Assembly (NCBI RefSeq): GCF_016862795.1
Contig: NZ_BONQ01000047.1
Span: 89,248-153,247 of the forward strand
DNA from: Dactylosporangium siamense
GTDB taxonomy: Bacteria > Actinomycetota > Actinomycetes > Mycobacteriales > Micromonosporaceae
Length of the DNA stretch: 64,000 nucleotides
Reading direction: 5' to 3'
The notes beneath the pieces were generated by a model. The model saw only the letters and a list, made by a program, of their open reading frames with translations, did not search any database and was not told where the DNA came from. The position numbers and the translations under genes were made by a program. Shown here in pieces: positions 29,120 to 38,276 of this stretch. Each line of letters begins with the position of its first letter. The first letter of the stretch is position 1.

Positions 29120-30760
29120 GTGCCTGCGGACGCGCGGGGCGGGAACGCGAAGGTCGTCGAGGTCGCTGGCCGGCTCTTGGCGATGCTCGAAGAGGTCGGG
29201 GCCGCCACCGAGCAAGAGAATGACACCGCTCGCGATACCTCGCTGAGGCTGCAGATCGGCCAGGCACGGGAGATCATCGAAGGCCTCCTGGCCGAGCTGA
29301 TCCGAGTGCGCGGCGATGCTGCGCGGGTGGTGTGCATCGGTCGTACGAAGGCGGGGAAGTCGACGCTTCGCTTCGTGCTGACGGGCGAAGGCGTCGACGG
29401 CATCGGAAAGGGCGGGCAACGCACGACGAGTATCCCGATCACCTACCGGTGGCGGGGCATTGACGTTGTCGACACGCCCGGCGTCGGCGCCTACCAGGGA
29501 GCCGTCGACGATGCGTCCGCCTTGACGGCCGCGAAAGATGCTGACCTCGTTGTGTGGGTGGCGGGGTCCGACAGCCAGCAGCCGGCGACGGTGGCGCCGG
29601 TGCTGCAAGCAATCGCTCCCGGCATCCCAGTCTTCGTCCTTGTCAACCACAAGCAGGCATTCACAGCCGAGGAACTCGCCGGCGATCTGTCGCCCGCAGT
29701 GATCTTCTCCGACATCAGTGGGCAAGAAGCACGGATTCGCACTGTGCTGGCACAAGTTGATGTCAGCGACCCGACGATCGCGCACGTCAACTTGTGGCTT
29801 GCGCAGCGCGGTCTCGAGGGCCAAGACCAGCGGCTCTTGAGCCAGTCTGGCGTGCTGGCCGCAGAGGCGGCGCTGGCGGTTGCCGCGGCGGAAGCACACA
29901 CACGTCGCCCCGTAACCGCCGCTGCGGTTCTCCGCGCACGCGCTGCTGATGCAGCGAAGGCAACTCATGTCGTCGCAGCGACGCTTCGGGCCCACAAGAG
30001 GGAACTCGTCGCCGACAGAAAGAAGCTGCGCGATGACACCCAGGCAGCCGCGGACGAATACGGGGATAAGGTCAAGCACGCAGCTGCGAACGCATTCGCA
30101 TCGGCCAACACACGCGTCGTGGCAGCTGCGCGCTACGCGGCGAAGGAGCCGCACCGGGGGAAGGCGCAGGAGCACATGCGGTCCGAGGCGGTCGCAGCGA
30201 GCAAGCAGGCACACGCGAGTCTCGCGCAGGCCGCAGAGCGTGCCGCCGAGAAATGCCTGCACCAGCTCGTCAACGGCCACGGTCTCGACCCGCCGACCCT
30301 GCAGATGCAGGTCGAGGAGCCGCAACTGCCTGAAGCGTCACTCGATGGCGACCCACTCAACGCGCGCGCTGCCAACTGGGTAGCTCGCGGGGTGAAGGGA
30401 GCCGCCGCGGTGGCCGCCATCGCACTTACCGACGGACTGGTCGCCCCATTGGTGAGTGGCCTTGTCAGCGAACGAACCGTCGACAACACCCGGAAGAACC
30501 TTGCGCCGACGCTCAAGCGTGAGCTGATCAAACGGGAAGCCTCAGTGCAAAAGGCCCAGGCCGCTTACATGACCGCGCTGGCACAGGCCCGTACCTGCGC
30601 CGAAGACGCTGTGAGCGCAAGCTGGGAGCCAATCCGCCGGAGCATTGATACAGTCCTCAACGAGAGGGCTCTGCACATCGAGACGTACGCGATGTGGTCC
30701 GCTCAGCTCGCGCGCCTGGTCAGGGAACTCGCAAGTGAAGCTGAATCACGGACGGACTGA
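29120..30760 (+). CDS. Dynamin-like GTPase, first of a pair (546 aa)
   Basis: The GTG at 29120 is chosen because GGGAGGAGG lies six bases upstream; the frame itself is open to 29036. The G1 motif is GRTKAGKST (about residue 74) and G3 is DTPGVG (about 118). A downstream NHKQ is a poor match to the usual NKxD. These place it among TRAFAC dynamin-like or 50S-binding-type GTPases. Residues 270-400 are predicted helical and alanine- and lysine-rich, like a dynamin stalk. A Gly/Ala hydrophobic stretch (GAAAVAAIALTDGLVAPLVS, about 440-460) could enter or touch membranes. It lies 3 bp before a second GTPase, an arrangement seen in bacterial dynamin-like pairs such as LeoA-type proteins. Location inside a defence island suggests an abortive-infection or membrane-protection role, but that is inference. 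Confidence 0.75.
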   Translation: MPADARGGNAKVVEVAGRLLAMLEEVGAATEQENDTARDTSLRLQIGQAREIIEGLLAELIRVRGDAARVVCIGRTKAGKSTLRFVLTGEGVDGIGKGGQRTTSIPITYRWRGIDVVDTPGVGAYQGAVDDASALTAAKDADLVVWVAGSDSQQPATVAPVLQAIAPGIPVFVLVNHKQAFTAEELAGDLSPAVIFSDISGQEARIRTVLAQVDVSDPTIAHVNLWLAQRGLEGQDQRLLSQSGVLAAEAALAVAAAEAHTRRPVTAAAVLRARAADAAKATHVVAATLRAHKRELVADRKKLRDDTQAAADEYGDKVKHAAANAFASANTRVVAAARYAAKEPHRGKAQEHMRSEAVAASKQAHASLAQAAERAAEKCLHQLVNGHGLDPPTLQMQVEEPQLPEASLDGDPLNARAANWVARGVKGAAAVAAIALTDGLVAPLVSGLVSERTVDNTRKNLAPTLKRELIKREASVQKAQAAYMTALAQARTCAEDAVSASWEPIRRSIDTVLNERALHIETYAMWSAQLARLVRELASEAESRTD

Positions 30761-30763
30761 GAC

Positions 30764-32374
30764 ATGACTGATCGCCAAATCAGCCAGGCAAACCTGCTTG
30801 CGCTTGCCGGCATCGTCAGCGCGACACACCACGCCCGCGACCGACTTGTCGCAGTCCTCACCAACGCGGCGCACGACGAGCTCCGCGCGCTCGCCACTGA
30901 TGTGCCGACCGCCGATGCGGCCGACGCGGTCACGGTCGTGTTCGTCGGTCAGTACTCAGCCGGCAAGTCGTCGCTCATCAAGTGCCTCACCGGTCTCGAC
31001 ATTGAGATCGGCGCGGACATCGCGACGACGCGAGCGACGCCATACCCATGGCAAGGCCATCTCATCGTCGACACACCGGGAGTAAGGACCAGGGAACACA
31101 ACGCGCATGACCGGATTACCGAGGAGGCGCTGCGCGGCGCCGACGCAGTGGTTTTCGTCGCCACAGCAGAAGGGTTCGATGACGTCGCCGCGGACTACTT
31201 CACGCTCCTGCGGCAGCGGCTACGGACTCTCAGTCAACTGCTCCTGGTCGTCAATAAGAGCGCCGCAGAAGGGTCAGACCTGGCACAGGTTGAGGGTCAC
31301 CTACGAGAAGTACTCGGTGAGGTCTTCGACCTGATACCGGTGGTGCGGACGGACGCACGTAGTTGGCTGCAGGCAGAGGACTTCCCCCAGCCAGAGCAGC
31401 GGCGGCGGATGTCAGGCATACGCGAACTGGCCGACTCTCTTGACGAGACTGTTCGCGCGCGCGGAGCACACCTGCGGCTTGCAACACCACTGCGAGAGCT
31501 CGCCGCCTACGGCCGTGACGCGATCGACACGATGTCCGTCGCAGCCGGCGGCGACCCGCTCCTCAGCCAACTCGACGAGATCGCTGGTGCCATCGCTGAA
31601 CAGCGGCAACAGATGACCGAATCTGTCACCCGCGCCGCGGAGGAGGCGAAGGCGTTCGTGGCGTTGAAGCTCGTGGAACTGGGCCCCGAAATCGACGAGG
31701 ACCAGTTGAGCGCGGTCGCCGCCGAGGCGCAGAAGCAGTTCGACAGTGTCCTGGACGCCGACGCGGAGCGGACGAGCGAGAACGTGGGTAGCGCTCTGGA
31801 ATGGTATGTGCCGAAGCCCAGAAGCGAAGAGCTCGCTGTCTCCGAGCAACCTTCCGCCGTTCCCGCATGGCCGGTCATCCGACAACAGATCCTGGGCGGT
31901 CTGCAGACGATCGCCCGTGACTTCGGCGGGGCCGGAGCCCGGCCTGGCGGGGTCGGCAACACAGTCGTCAAGCAGATCTGGCACGGCGTCGGTCGCAAGT
32001 TCGGGCCATGGGGAGCGGTCAAAGCAGCCGAGGGCACCGCGAAGGCAGCTCGCGCGCTCGGACCAGCCCTCGTAATCGGCGAAACAGCCTTCGGGTTCTG
32101 GCAGGAGTACCGCGGCGCACAGCGAGCTCGGCAGGAAGCCGACCGCAGTCGCGGTTGGCGTCCGAAGGCGCTGCAAATCGCTGAGGAGATGGTCGATCCG
32201 TGGGCGGCATCAGCGCGCGCCGCTGTCACGGAGCGCTGCGACCAGCAGGACGCCGTCATAGCGCGGCAGCGACTGGGCGTGTTGGCGAAGCAAGCAGCTG
32301 GCAACCGTGACGTCGCTGCCCTGATCGCTGTGAACGACACGCTGCTAGAGTTGTTGACGCAGTTGAAGCAATGA
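30764..32374 (+). CDS. Dynamin-like GTPase, second of a pair (536 aa)
   Basis: It starts 3 bp after the first GTPase, so the two are almost certainly cotranscribed and coupled. G1 is GQYSAGKSS (residue 62), G2 is probably the Thr in ATTRATPYPW, G3 is DTPGV (about 105) and G4 is LLLVVNKSA (about 162). Together they form a complete P-loop GTPase of the dynamin-like type. The middle is charged and helical. Near the C-terminus a Gly/Ala-rich hydrophobic patch (WGAVKAAEGTAKAARALGPA) could be a membrane paddle. It diverges strongly from its partner outside the G domain, as expected for a heteromeric pair. It ends 78 bp before the convergent PLD gene. Confidence 0.75.
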   Translation: MTDRQISQANLLALAGIVSATHHARDRLVAVLTNAAHDELRALATDVPTADAADAVTVVFVGQYSAGKSSLIKCLTGLDIEIGADIATTRATPYPWQGHLIVDTPGVRTREHNAHDRITEEALRGADAVVFVATAEGFDDVAADYFTLLRQRLRTLSQLLLVVNKSAAEGSDLAQVEGHLREVLGEVFDLIPVVRTDARSWLQAEDFPQPEQRRRMSGIRELADSLDETVRARGAHLRLATPLRELAAYGRDAIDTMSVAAGGDPLLSQLDEIAGAIAEQRQQMTESVTRAAEEAKAFVALKLVELGPEIDEDQLSAVAAEAQKQFDSVLDADAERTSENVGSALEWYVPKPRSEELAVSEQPSAVPAWPVIRQQILGGLQTIARDFGGAGARPGGVGNTVVKQIWHGVGRKFGPWGAVKAAEGTAKAARALGPALVIGETAFGFWQEYRGAQRARQEADRSRGWRPKALQIAEEMVDPWAASARAAVTERCDQQDAVIARQRLGVLAKQAAGNRDVAALIAVNDTLLELLTQLKQ

Positions 32375-32452
32375 TCTCGATGGCTGACTGGGTCGTGCCC
32401 GATCAGCATCGCTGGTCCACTCAAGCCAGTGACCCACTTCCAGGCGCAGCAG

Positions 32453-34951
32453 TCAATCGGGGAGCTGGGCAACGCGCTCACAAGTGGTCGAGGGCGGCAG
32501 CGGGACTCGCGCGTAGCTCGCAATGCCAGTCTTCAGGTTTGCCCAGGTCAGCGACTGCCAGATGCCGCCGGAAGCCGGGATGAACAGCCGCAGGCATGGC
32601 GGATTCCACCAACCGTGCGTTTCCGCGCCGGTCGGGCCGATGACCACGACGTGGGTGCCCGGATGGTCGCGAAGTGCATCGAGGACGAACACCGCTACTC
32701 GGCGCGAATCCTTCGCCGAGCGGACCCTTACGATGCCGTCCGGCGAACGTTCGATCGCATCGTCGCCGAGCGCCAGCCCTGCGATCGCCTCGTCAATCGG
32801 GTCTCTGCCGAGGAGCCAGTCGAAATCCTCCCGCACGTTGCGCCCCGTGAAGCGGAACCCGAACGTGGCACCGCTGAGGTTGGCGGTGTACCGGTCGAGC
32901 AGCTCATCCGAGGCCGCCTTCAGCCACGACTCATACTCCCGGAACGCTGTGCGGAACTCCTCGAACCAACCGGCGAGTTCGGGCGTCGCCGGGCACGAGA
33001 GCTGACCGTGGCGGAAGGCGGCGAGTCCGACCGTCACGAGCGCGGCGTGCTCGCTGGTGAAGGCGTCGTCTTCAGGTGCGGACCACAGGTTCCACAGGCT
33101 TTCACCGATGAGCGGCGTCCAGCGTTCCGGGTGCGGCCACAGACCCGCCGAGGCGACGATGAGCACGATTCGGAACGCGGCGAGCTGCGCCGGCAACGGC
33201 CAATCGGCACTGCGGGCGACCAGCCTCGCGAACCGACGTTGCAGCTGTTCTCGCTGACGCCGGTCCAGGTTGTCGACCGTGTGCGCGGCCGTGGCGGTCT
33301 CAGTGCCTGCGGCTAGCTCACCGCTGCGCTCGTCCGCCTCGTCGTGCCGCCGGTCGTCCGGAGCAGCGGCGTCGTCGTCAGCCAGCTGCGGCGCTAGGCC
33401 GGTGTCACGACCCAGTGCGAGATGCACGAGCGCGGGCCCCGCGGCGCTGCGCAGTTGCGCCTCCTGCCGGGTGCGGCGCGCCGCAGCCGTCCCACCGGCA
33501 CTGGTCGGGACCGGGCGCACAGCGGCGAGCTCGTCTAGGGCGTCGAAGAGGGCCCGCACCTGATGCTCGTCGCCGAGCAACGCGGCTAGCGTCGTCTGTT
33601 CCAGCGGTGACGGACGGGTAATCCTGGTGAGTGCGTGATCGACGTCGGTTACGAGCGCGGCGGCGACGACGGTGCCGTCGACGGTCTGCACGGTCGTGGT
33701 GCGTCCTGGCTGGCCCAGGTCGGCGCTCAAGACGTAGGTGTGCACACGTTCGTCGCTGCTGACGAGTGGCACCATGTGTAATTCTTCGGCGAAGTCGACG
33801 ACGACGTGGGCCGGTGGTTCGTCCCGGACGAAGAGGACGACTTCGACGCGGGTCCGGAACCATCGGACTGCGAGCACCCGCATCGGCGCCCTCGGCGGCC
33901 GATGCTCGCCGTCGGGGTCCCGGATCGGCAGCGAGGGATCGTCCAAGACGACGGGCTCGAACTCCATCGCGGCGAGCGTCGACGCGTCACTTTCCTGCAG
34001 GAGAGCGAGTTCGCAGTTGCCACCGGCAGAGGTGGCCTCCAGCAGCGCCGCACTGGTGCAGTTGGCGCTGCCTGTGACGATCACACCGTTGCCGCCGGTC
34101 CACCATTCGAAGACCTTGCCATGGTGGTACCGCTTGGTGCCGCCGGGAGTCGAGACCGCACTGGTGTCGACCGAGAACACCACCTGCGCAAGGGTTTCGG
34201 GGTCGCATTGGACGTCGCGGGTGAGCAGCAGGTCTACCTCGGCGGGCTGGGTACGCCGGATCAGCTCGGTCAGTGCGACAGCCCCCGGGTCGAAGAACGG
34301 TGCAGCGACGACGAGGAGATCAGCTGGATCGTTGGGGAACGGGAGCTGGTCGATGATAGGTATCCGGTCGTTGGTCAGCAGCAGTGGTTCGCCGACCTGC
34401 GGCTGTATAGGGCGGACCGTGAGCAGGTCGGCGACCGCGTTGAGCCGCTCGACGCCGAGCCGGTCAACCCACAGGATGTCGGGGAGCCGGCGCAGCCATG
34501 CCGCGAGATCACCGACGACGGTCGGCACGGTGGGGCCGTCGGCCCGCAGGTGGGTCCAGATCTCGGCGTTGTGGTGCCAACCGGAGGTGGTGGCGTTTCC
34601 GGAACCGATCGATATCACGGCATCGGTGCTCGAGGCGATCACGACGAGCTTCGGATGGAATGCCCCGTTTGCCCGGCATACCACCGGCACCGGTATGTAG
34701 TCCCTGGCCGGTGAACCGGCCAGTGTGGCGTCGCCGGTGACCTTGTCGGCGTCGTAGACGACGGTGACCCGCGCGCCGGTGGCTCTGGCCTGCGGGACAC
34801 AGACGTCCTCGACGAACGACAGATCGCACGTGTACGTGAGGACCAGGACTTCTTCGGCGTCCGGGACCGGTCTGGCGTGGAGCAGTTTGGGCGGGGGCGC
34901 GCCGCCGGCCAGCTCCTGCCAGTCGGTGGTCTCTACGAACGGGGCTGTCAT
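32453..34951 (-). CDS. Phospholipase D-fold (HKD) protein of the defence island (832 aa)
   Basis: The ATG at 34951 overlaps the upstream stop (ATGA). Two HxK half-sites are visible: FHPKLVV with ISIGSGNATTSGW (H99, K101) and YHHGKVFEWW with VIVTGSANCTSAALLEA (H277, K279). In each the lysine is followed after about 12-15 residues by G-S-x-N, as in nuclease-type PLD proteins. The second half (about residues 400-832) is unrecognised, mostly helical, and contains a charged linker (DDDAAAPDDRRHDEADE). PLD folds in defence systems act as nucleases or lipases, and here a nuclease is more likely because no signal peptide exists. It forms an operon with the 504-aa protein. A helicase partner, common with such proteins, is absent on this strand. 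Confidence 0.75.
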   Translation of the reverse strand: MTAPFVETTDWQELAGGAPPPKLLHARPVPDAEEVLVLTYTCDLSFVEDVCVPQARATGARVTVVYDADKVTGDATLAGSPARDYIPVPVVCRANGAFHPKLVVIASSTDAVISIGSGNATTSGWHHNAEIWTHLRADGPTVPTVVGDLAAWLRRLPDILWVDRLGVERLNAVADLLTVRPIQPQVGEPLLLTNDRIPIIDQLPFPNDPADLLVVAAPFFDPGAVALTELIRRTQPAEVDLLLTRDVQCDPETLAQVVFSVDTSAVSTPGGTKRYHHGKVFEWWTGGNGVIVTGSANCTSAALLEATSAGGNCELALLQESDASTLAAMEFEPVVLDDPSLPIRDPDGEHRPPRAPMRVLAVRWFRTRVEVVLFVRDEPPAHVVVDFAEELHMVPLVSSDERVHTYVLSADLGQPGRTTTVQTVDGTVVAAALVTDVDHALTRITRPSPLEQTTLAALLGDEHQVRALFDALDELAAVRPVPTSAGGTAAARRTRQEAQLRSAAGPALVHLALGRDTGLAPQLADDDAAAPDDRRHDEADERSGELAAGTETATAAHTVDNLDRRQREQLQRRFARLVARSADWPLPAQLAAFRIVLIVASAGLWPHPERWTPLIGESLWNLWSAPEDDAFTSEHAALVTVGLAAFRHGQLSCPATPELAGWFEEFRTAFREYESWLKAASDELLDRYTANLSGATFGFRFTGRNVREDFDWLLGRDPIDEAIAGLALGDDAIERSPDGIVRVRSAKDSRRVAVFVLDALRDHPGTHVVVIGPTGAETHGWWNPPCLRLFIPASGGIWQSLTWANLKTGIASYARVPLPPSTTCERVAQLPD

Positions 34952-36462
34952 GCGTGCGCCTGCGGCTGGTGAGGTCCCCGCATCCATTGCCTGCCGTTTT
35001 TGGTGACCCCGAGGATGCCGAGTTGGTGGAGCACGCTCGTGAACGTTTCGAGCCGCAGTGACGCCCGGCCGTCACCTTCCTCGCCTTCGAGGCGGAGTTG
35101 ATCGCCGATGGTCCGCAGCCTCGTGGGCATGCGAAGTCCTCGCCGTGTCCACTGCATCTTCTGACGGCTGACCTTCTCGGCCCTGGTGAACATCTCGCCG
35201 GCGAGTGATGCCGCAGCGTCCGGCAGGGGCCGGTCGGCGTCCTGCTCCAGCCACTTGCGAACCCATGACGGGCCGAGGCCCGTTTGATCGAACCGCAGGA
35301 ACGCGTCACGGCTGACACCGTCAAGGTTGTCAGCCCGCTGCGCCCCGATCGCGAGCAGTTGCAGCATGTGCAGCACCGACCATCGGCCGCGGACTGCTGC
35401 GAGAACCATGTGCTCTGCCGGCTCGAGGTTGCCGAGGCTGTCTGTCAGCGGCGGCAGCCCATCGACGAGCACGGACTGGACGGTGGCTTCCGGCAGACCT
35501 GCGACGAACGATGCGGTCGCGATGGCGCGGGAGCCTGGCTTCTGCAGCGGGTCGACCAGTGCCGCCCACAGCATCCGCCAGGCCCACACCGACCAGTTCC
35601 GCAGGAGAGCGCCTCTCCATCGCAACGCGTGCAGTCGCAGGCCCGCGTCGGGCAGCACGGCGGAGAGATCCGGAGTAAAGCAGCACAGCCGGTCCATCAG
35701 CAGGCTGACCTCATCGTCCGTACGCTGTCCGGCCAGTGCCGCGACCACGACGCCAGCGCTGAGCCGGTGCACGGTGGTGACTTCATCGGACTGACCTAGC
35801 GAGCCGAAGAACGCCCGGCGGAGATTTTGGCCGTCCGGCGCAGATCCGACCTGACACAGGCAAAGGTGGGAAAGTCCGTTCAGTTCCTTCGTCGACAACT
35901 TCGCTCTCATGCTGGCGAGCTTGATGATCTCGTTGAGGGCTGCGAGCTCGCCGGCCGCCGACGCCGGTCCGGGCGCTGGGACCGTGTCGCGTATGACGAG
36001 ACCGAGCACGCTTTCGATACCGCTGTAGGTGCCGTAGAACCCGTCCAAGCTGTTGCTGTACTCGTCCGCGACAGCGGCGATGTCGATCATGAAGTCGTTA
36101 TTGTCCAGCTTCCAGCGTTTGACCGCGTTGATGCCGTGCGGTACTTGTTTACCGCCGAGCCGTCGATGGAGAGCGGGTTCAGCCCCGGCGTGCTGGGCTG
36201 AAACTGCCGCAAGCACCACTTCGGCTCGTCGGAGCAGTCGGCGGAATGCCGGCTGATCCGCTGAGCCCCAGCCCAGCCGGCGGGCTTCCGCGGCCACCGC
36301 CGCGTGCAGGGAGAGATACCGCGCGTGCGGGGTGGTAGTGATGACTCCGGGAATCAGCTCACCGGCGTGCGCGGCGGTCACAGCTTCGACCGCGAGCGGC
36401 TGCCGACCGGTGTCCTGAGGGCTGTCCGCCTTTGCTGTCCAGGCCGGTCCGGCGATCAGCAT
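34948..36462 (-). CDS. Unrecognised 504-aa partner of the PLD-fold protein
   Basis: The ATG at 36462 has GGGAAGG five bases upstream. The N-terminal GELIPGVITTTPHARYLSLH resembles the 'arrayed RY' segment near the start of some DUF6361-type proteins that accompany PLD-domain proteins, but this is a weak visual likeness only. The middle has an insertion-like region (LDNNDFMIDIAAVADEYSNS). The C-terminus (TFTSVLHQLGILGVTKNGRQ) looks like a winged helix. No nuclease, NTPase or methyltransferase motif was found. Its stop overlaps the start of the PLD gene, so the two proteins probably work together. The broken STAND ATPase upstream on the same strand may once have been a third member. Confidence 0.7.
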   Translation of the reverse strand: MLIAGPAWTAKADSPQDTGRQPLAVEAVTAAHAGELIPGVITTTPHARYLSLHAAVAAEARRLGWGSADQPAFRRLLRRAEVVLAAVSAQHAGAEPALHRRLGGKQVPHGINAVKRWKLDNNDFMIDIAAVADEYSNSLDGFYGTYSGIESVLGLVIRDTVPAPGPASAAGELAALNEIIKLASMRAKLSTKELNGLSHLCLCQVGSAPDGQNLRRAFFGSLGQSDEVTTVHRLSAGVVVAALAGQRTDDEVSLLMDRLCCFTPDLSAVLPDAGLRLHALRWRGALLRNWSVWAWRMLWAALVDPLQKPGSRAIATASFVAGLPEATVQSVLVDGLPPLTDSLGNLEPAEHMVLAAVRGRWSVLHMLQLLAIGAQRADNLDGVSRDAFLRFDQTGLGPSWVRKWLEQDADRPLPDAAASLAGEMFTRAEKVSRQKMQWTRRGLRMPTRLRTIGDQLRLEGEEGDGRASLRLETFTSVLHQLGILGVTKNGRQWMRGPHQPQAHA

Positions 36463-36546
36463 CCATGCCTTCCCGCTCGGTCATTCCTCGATTGTGCTTC
36501 GCGACAGTCTGCCCGACCGCCTCGGTCCAAACGACCCTCCGTTCTG

Positions 36547-37094
36547 TCAGCCGGTCGTACCCGGCAGGACAGAGCCAGGCGACGAGTGGCGGTGCAGGCG
36601 AGCAACCAGGGCCGGGTCACCGCCGAGCCTCTGAAAGAGGTTCCGCACAGCCGCGGACAGCTCACCGCTGCGGCAGGACGCGACAACGCGCAGCCCTGCC
36701 CCGATCAGCTTCGGAAGCCGGCCTCGAGGATGCCCGCCAGCGTTCCGGCCCTGGCCTTGCACTCATCCACGCTGTCGAGCAGGAGCACATGCTGTCTGCC
36801 GTCGACGTGCACAGCGGCTTCAATAACATCGAAGAGCTTGGTCTCCAGCGACCACTCATGGTGCTGCACGAGATCGGCACAGTGCACCACCCACGCCGGC
36901 CGCGTCACCCTGATGTGCCGATCCGACCATCGCGATGCACGCGACTTGCCACTGCCGGTCTCGGCGACCTCGCGGAGAAACGCACCCTCAAGCTGCCGCG
37001 TCGCCTGAGGGCGCCGACTCCGGCCAGCCAAAATCCCCACCGGCCGCACCCATCGCCCTGAACAGCGCAAACCACCGAGACCGACCTGGGCCAC
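36547..37094 (-). pseudogene. Frameshifted STAND/NACHT-like ATPase remnant
   Basis: One frame reads VAETGSGKSRASRWSDRHIR (degenerate Walker A), then HHEWSLETKLFDVIEAAVHV and QHVLLLDSVDECKARAGTLA (Walker B with the following DE). It then stops at 36705. The next frame continues KLIGAGLRVVASCRSGELSA with FQRLGGDPALVARLH, the sensor-like region of STAND ATPases. The N-terminus and the C-terminal sensor domains are missing. It precedes the 504-aa gene on the same strand, so it may be the remains of a third gene of that operon or of a separate AVAST-like protein. Confidence 0.55.
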
Positions 37095-37116
37095 AGGCGA
37101 ATCTTCGCCGAATCAG

Positions 37117-37899
37117 GACGCGGCCGACCTCATCAGCGCCCGGCTGTCGAAGCGGCTGGAGGTGGTCGTGGAGCCGCTCGGCGACCGCGAGAAATTCGCA
37201 GCAGAACTTCGTACCCCTGCTCGCCGGGTTAGAAGACCAAGGGGCGGCGATCGCCGCCGTCGCGTCCCTCGAAGGCGTCGACGGGCCGGCGATTGTCGCG
37301 ACGGCCGAACGCGGAGCCGACGCCGTCGCGGCCAGGTTCGGCCCGACGACGACGCAGGCCGGCAAGATCTACAACTGGCTCACCGACCCCGAAGCCGACC
37401 GACTCGCCGAACTCGAAGCGATGGCACCTCGCGACCGCGTCGTCGTGCGCCTGCGCACCAAGCAGAGGGCAGCCGCGACCTGGACCAACTGTCCACGGGA
37501 CAACGCGCCGCCGCCATCTTGCTGCTGATCTTCGCCGTCGACGGCAAGCCGATGCTGCTCGACCAGCCGGAGGACGACCTCGACAACAGCTTCACCTACG
37601 AGGACGTCGTCGCCATCATCCGCCAGCAGAAGGCGCTCACGCCGGACGGGCACGACCGCCAGATCATCGCCGCCACGCACAACCCGAACATCCCGATGCT
37701 GGGCGACGCCGAACTCGTCGCCGTCCTCGACGCGACCAACGCGGGCATGGTCGTCACCAGTCACGGTTCCATCGATGACTTGACTATTCGTACCCACATC
37801 CGGCAGGTCCTCGAAGGCGGCGAAGAAGCATTCATGCGACGCTTCCACAAATACGGCGGCATGCGACCCGAACTCCCCGCACCACACCGGGCCGAATAG
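37117..37899 (+). pseudogene. C-terminal remnant of a large AAA/ABC-type ATPase, two frameshifts
   Basis: The sequence begins ARLSKRLEVVVEPLGDREKF in one frame and shifts near 37210 to FGPTTTQAGKIYNWLTDPEA. It returns near 37480 to LSTGQRAAAILLLIFAVDGK (ABC signature), PMLLDQPEDDLDNSF (Walker B) and HNPNIPMLGDAELVAVLDAT. A plausible C-terminus ends at 37899. The P-loop half is absent. This is the tail of a TrlF/Spaf_1101-like AAA ATPase of the kind found in defence genes. Either two real frameshifts or sequencing errors would explain the break, but the missing N-terminus makes it a relic in any case. Confidence 0.65.
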
Positions 37900-38198
37900 C
37901 ACCGGCGCACCGCGCTGCGATTTCACCCCGCACCAAACGAATCGCCAAACGAGCGGGCCGTAGGCTAAGCGGAAGAGAGGCAGCCAAGCCTTTCAACCGT
38001 CGCCCGGACGCTGACTGCATCCGCGGCATCGCACAGCCATCCGGAGCAACGCCGACGGGACCTTCCCTGGTCCCGTCGGTGCCGGCCACCCTCCGAGCAG
38101 CCCACTCACGGCGCGGAAGTTGGCTGCGGAAGGTGCCGTTTGGGCTATTCGGAGCGCAACCGGGGTCACGGGTTAGCCACTTGAAGAAGCAGTCTTTC
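37900..38198. other. Intergenic region at the right end of the island
   Basis: No gene is visible here. A strong hairpin lies at 38052-38079. The remaining sequence leads into the right tRNA-like repeat and shows no recognisable promoter. Confidence 0.4.
38052..38079 (+). terminator. Hairpin terminator near the right island end
   Basis: An 11-bp perfect stem (38052-38062 with 38069-38079) encloses a 6-nt loop. It lies about 150 bp after the ATPase relic and could stop transcription from either side. Confidence 0.5.
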
Positions 38199-38275
38199 GT
38201 CGATAGGCTCAACACATGAATCCCCGCTTCGGGCAGGGATGCTATGGGTGGGGGTTAATGTCCCCCCTTCGACAC
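38199..38275 (+). repeat. Right tRNA-like direct repeat / candidate attachment site
   Basis: This is the second copy of the 77-nt sequence at 8496-8572, in direct orientation and with the same internal spacing. Differences cluster in the D-arm-like region and in the T-loop (GGGGGTTAATGTCCCCC). The anticodon-like loop here is CTTCGGG, close to that of tRNA-Arg(TCG). The end TCGACAC is followed at once by the decayed recombinase. With the left copy it encloses about 29.7 kb. Confidence 0.6.
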
Positions 38276-38276
38276 A

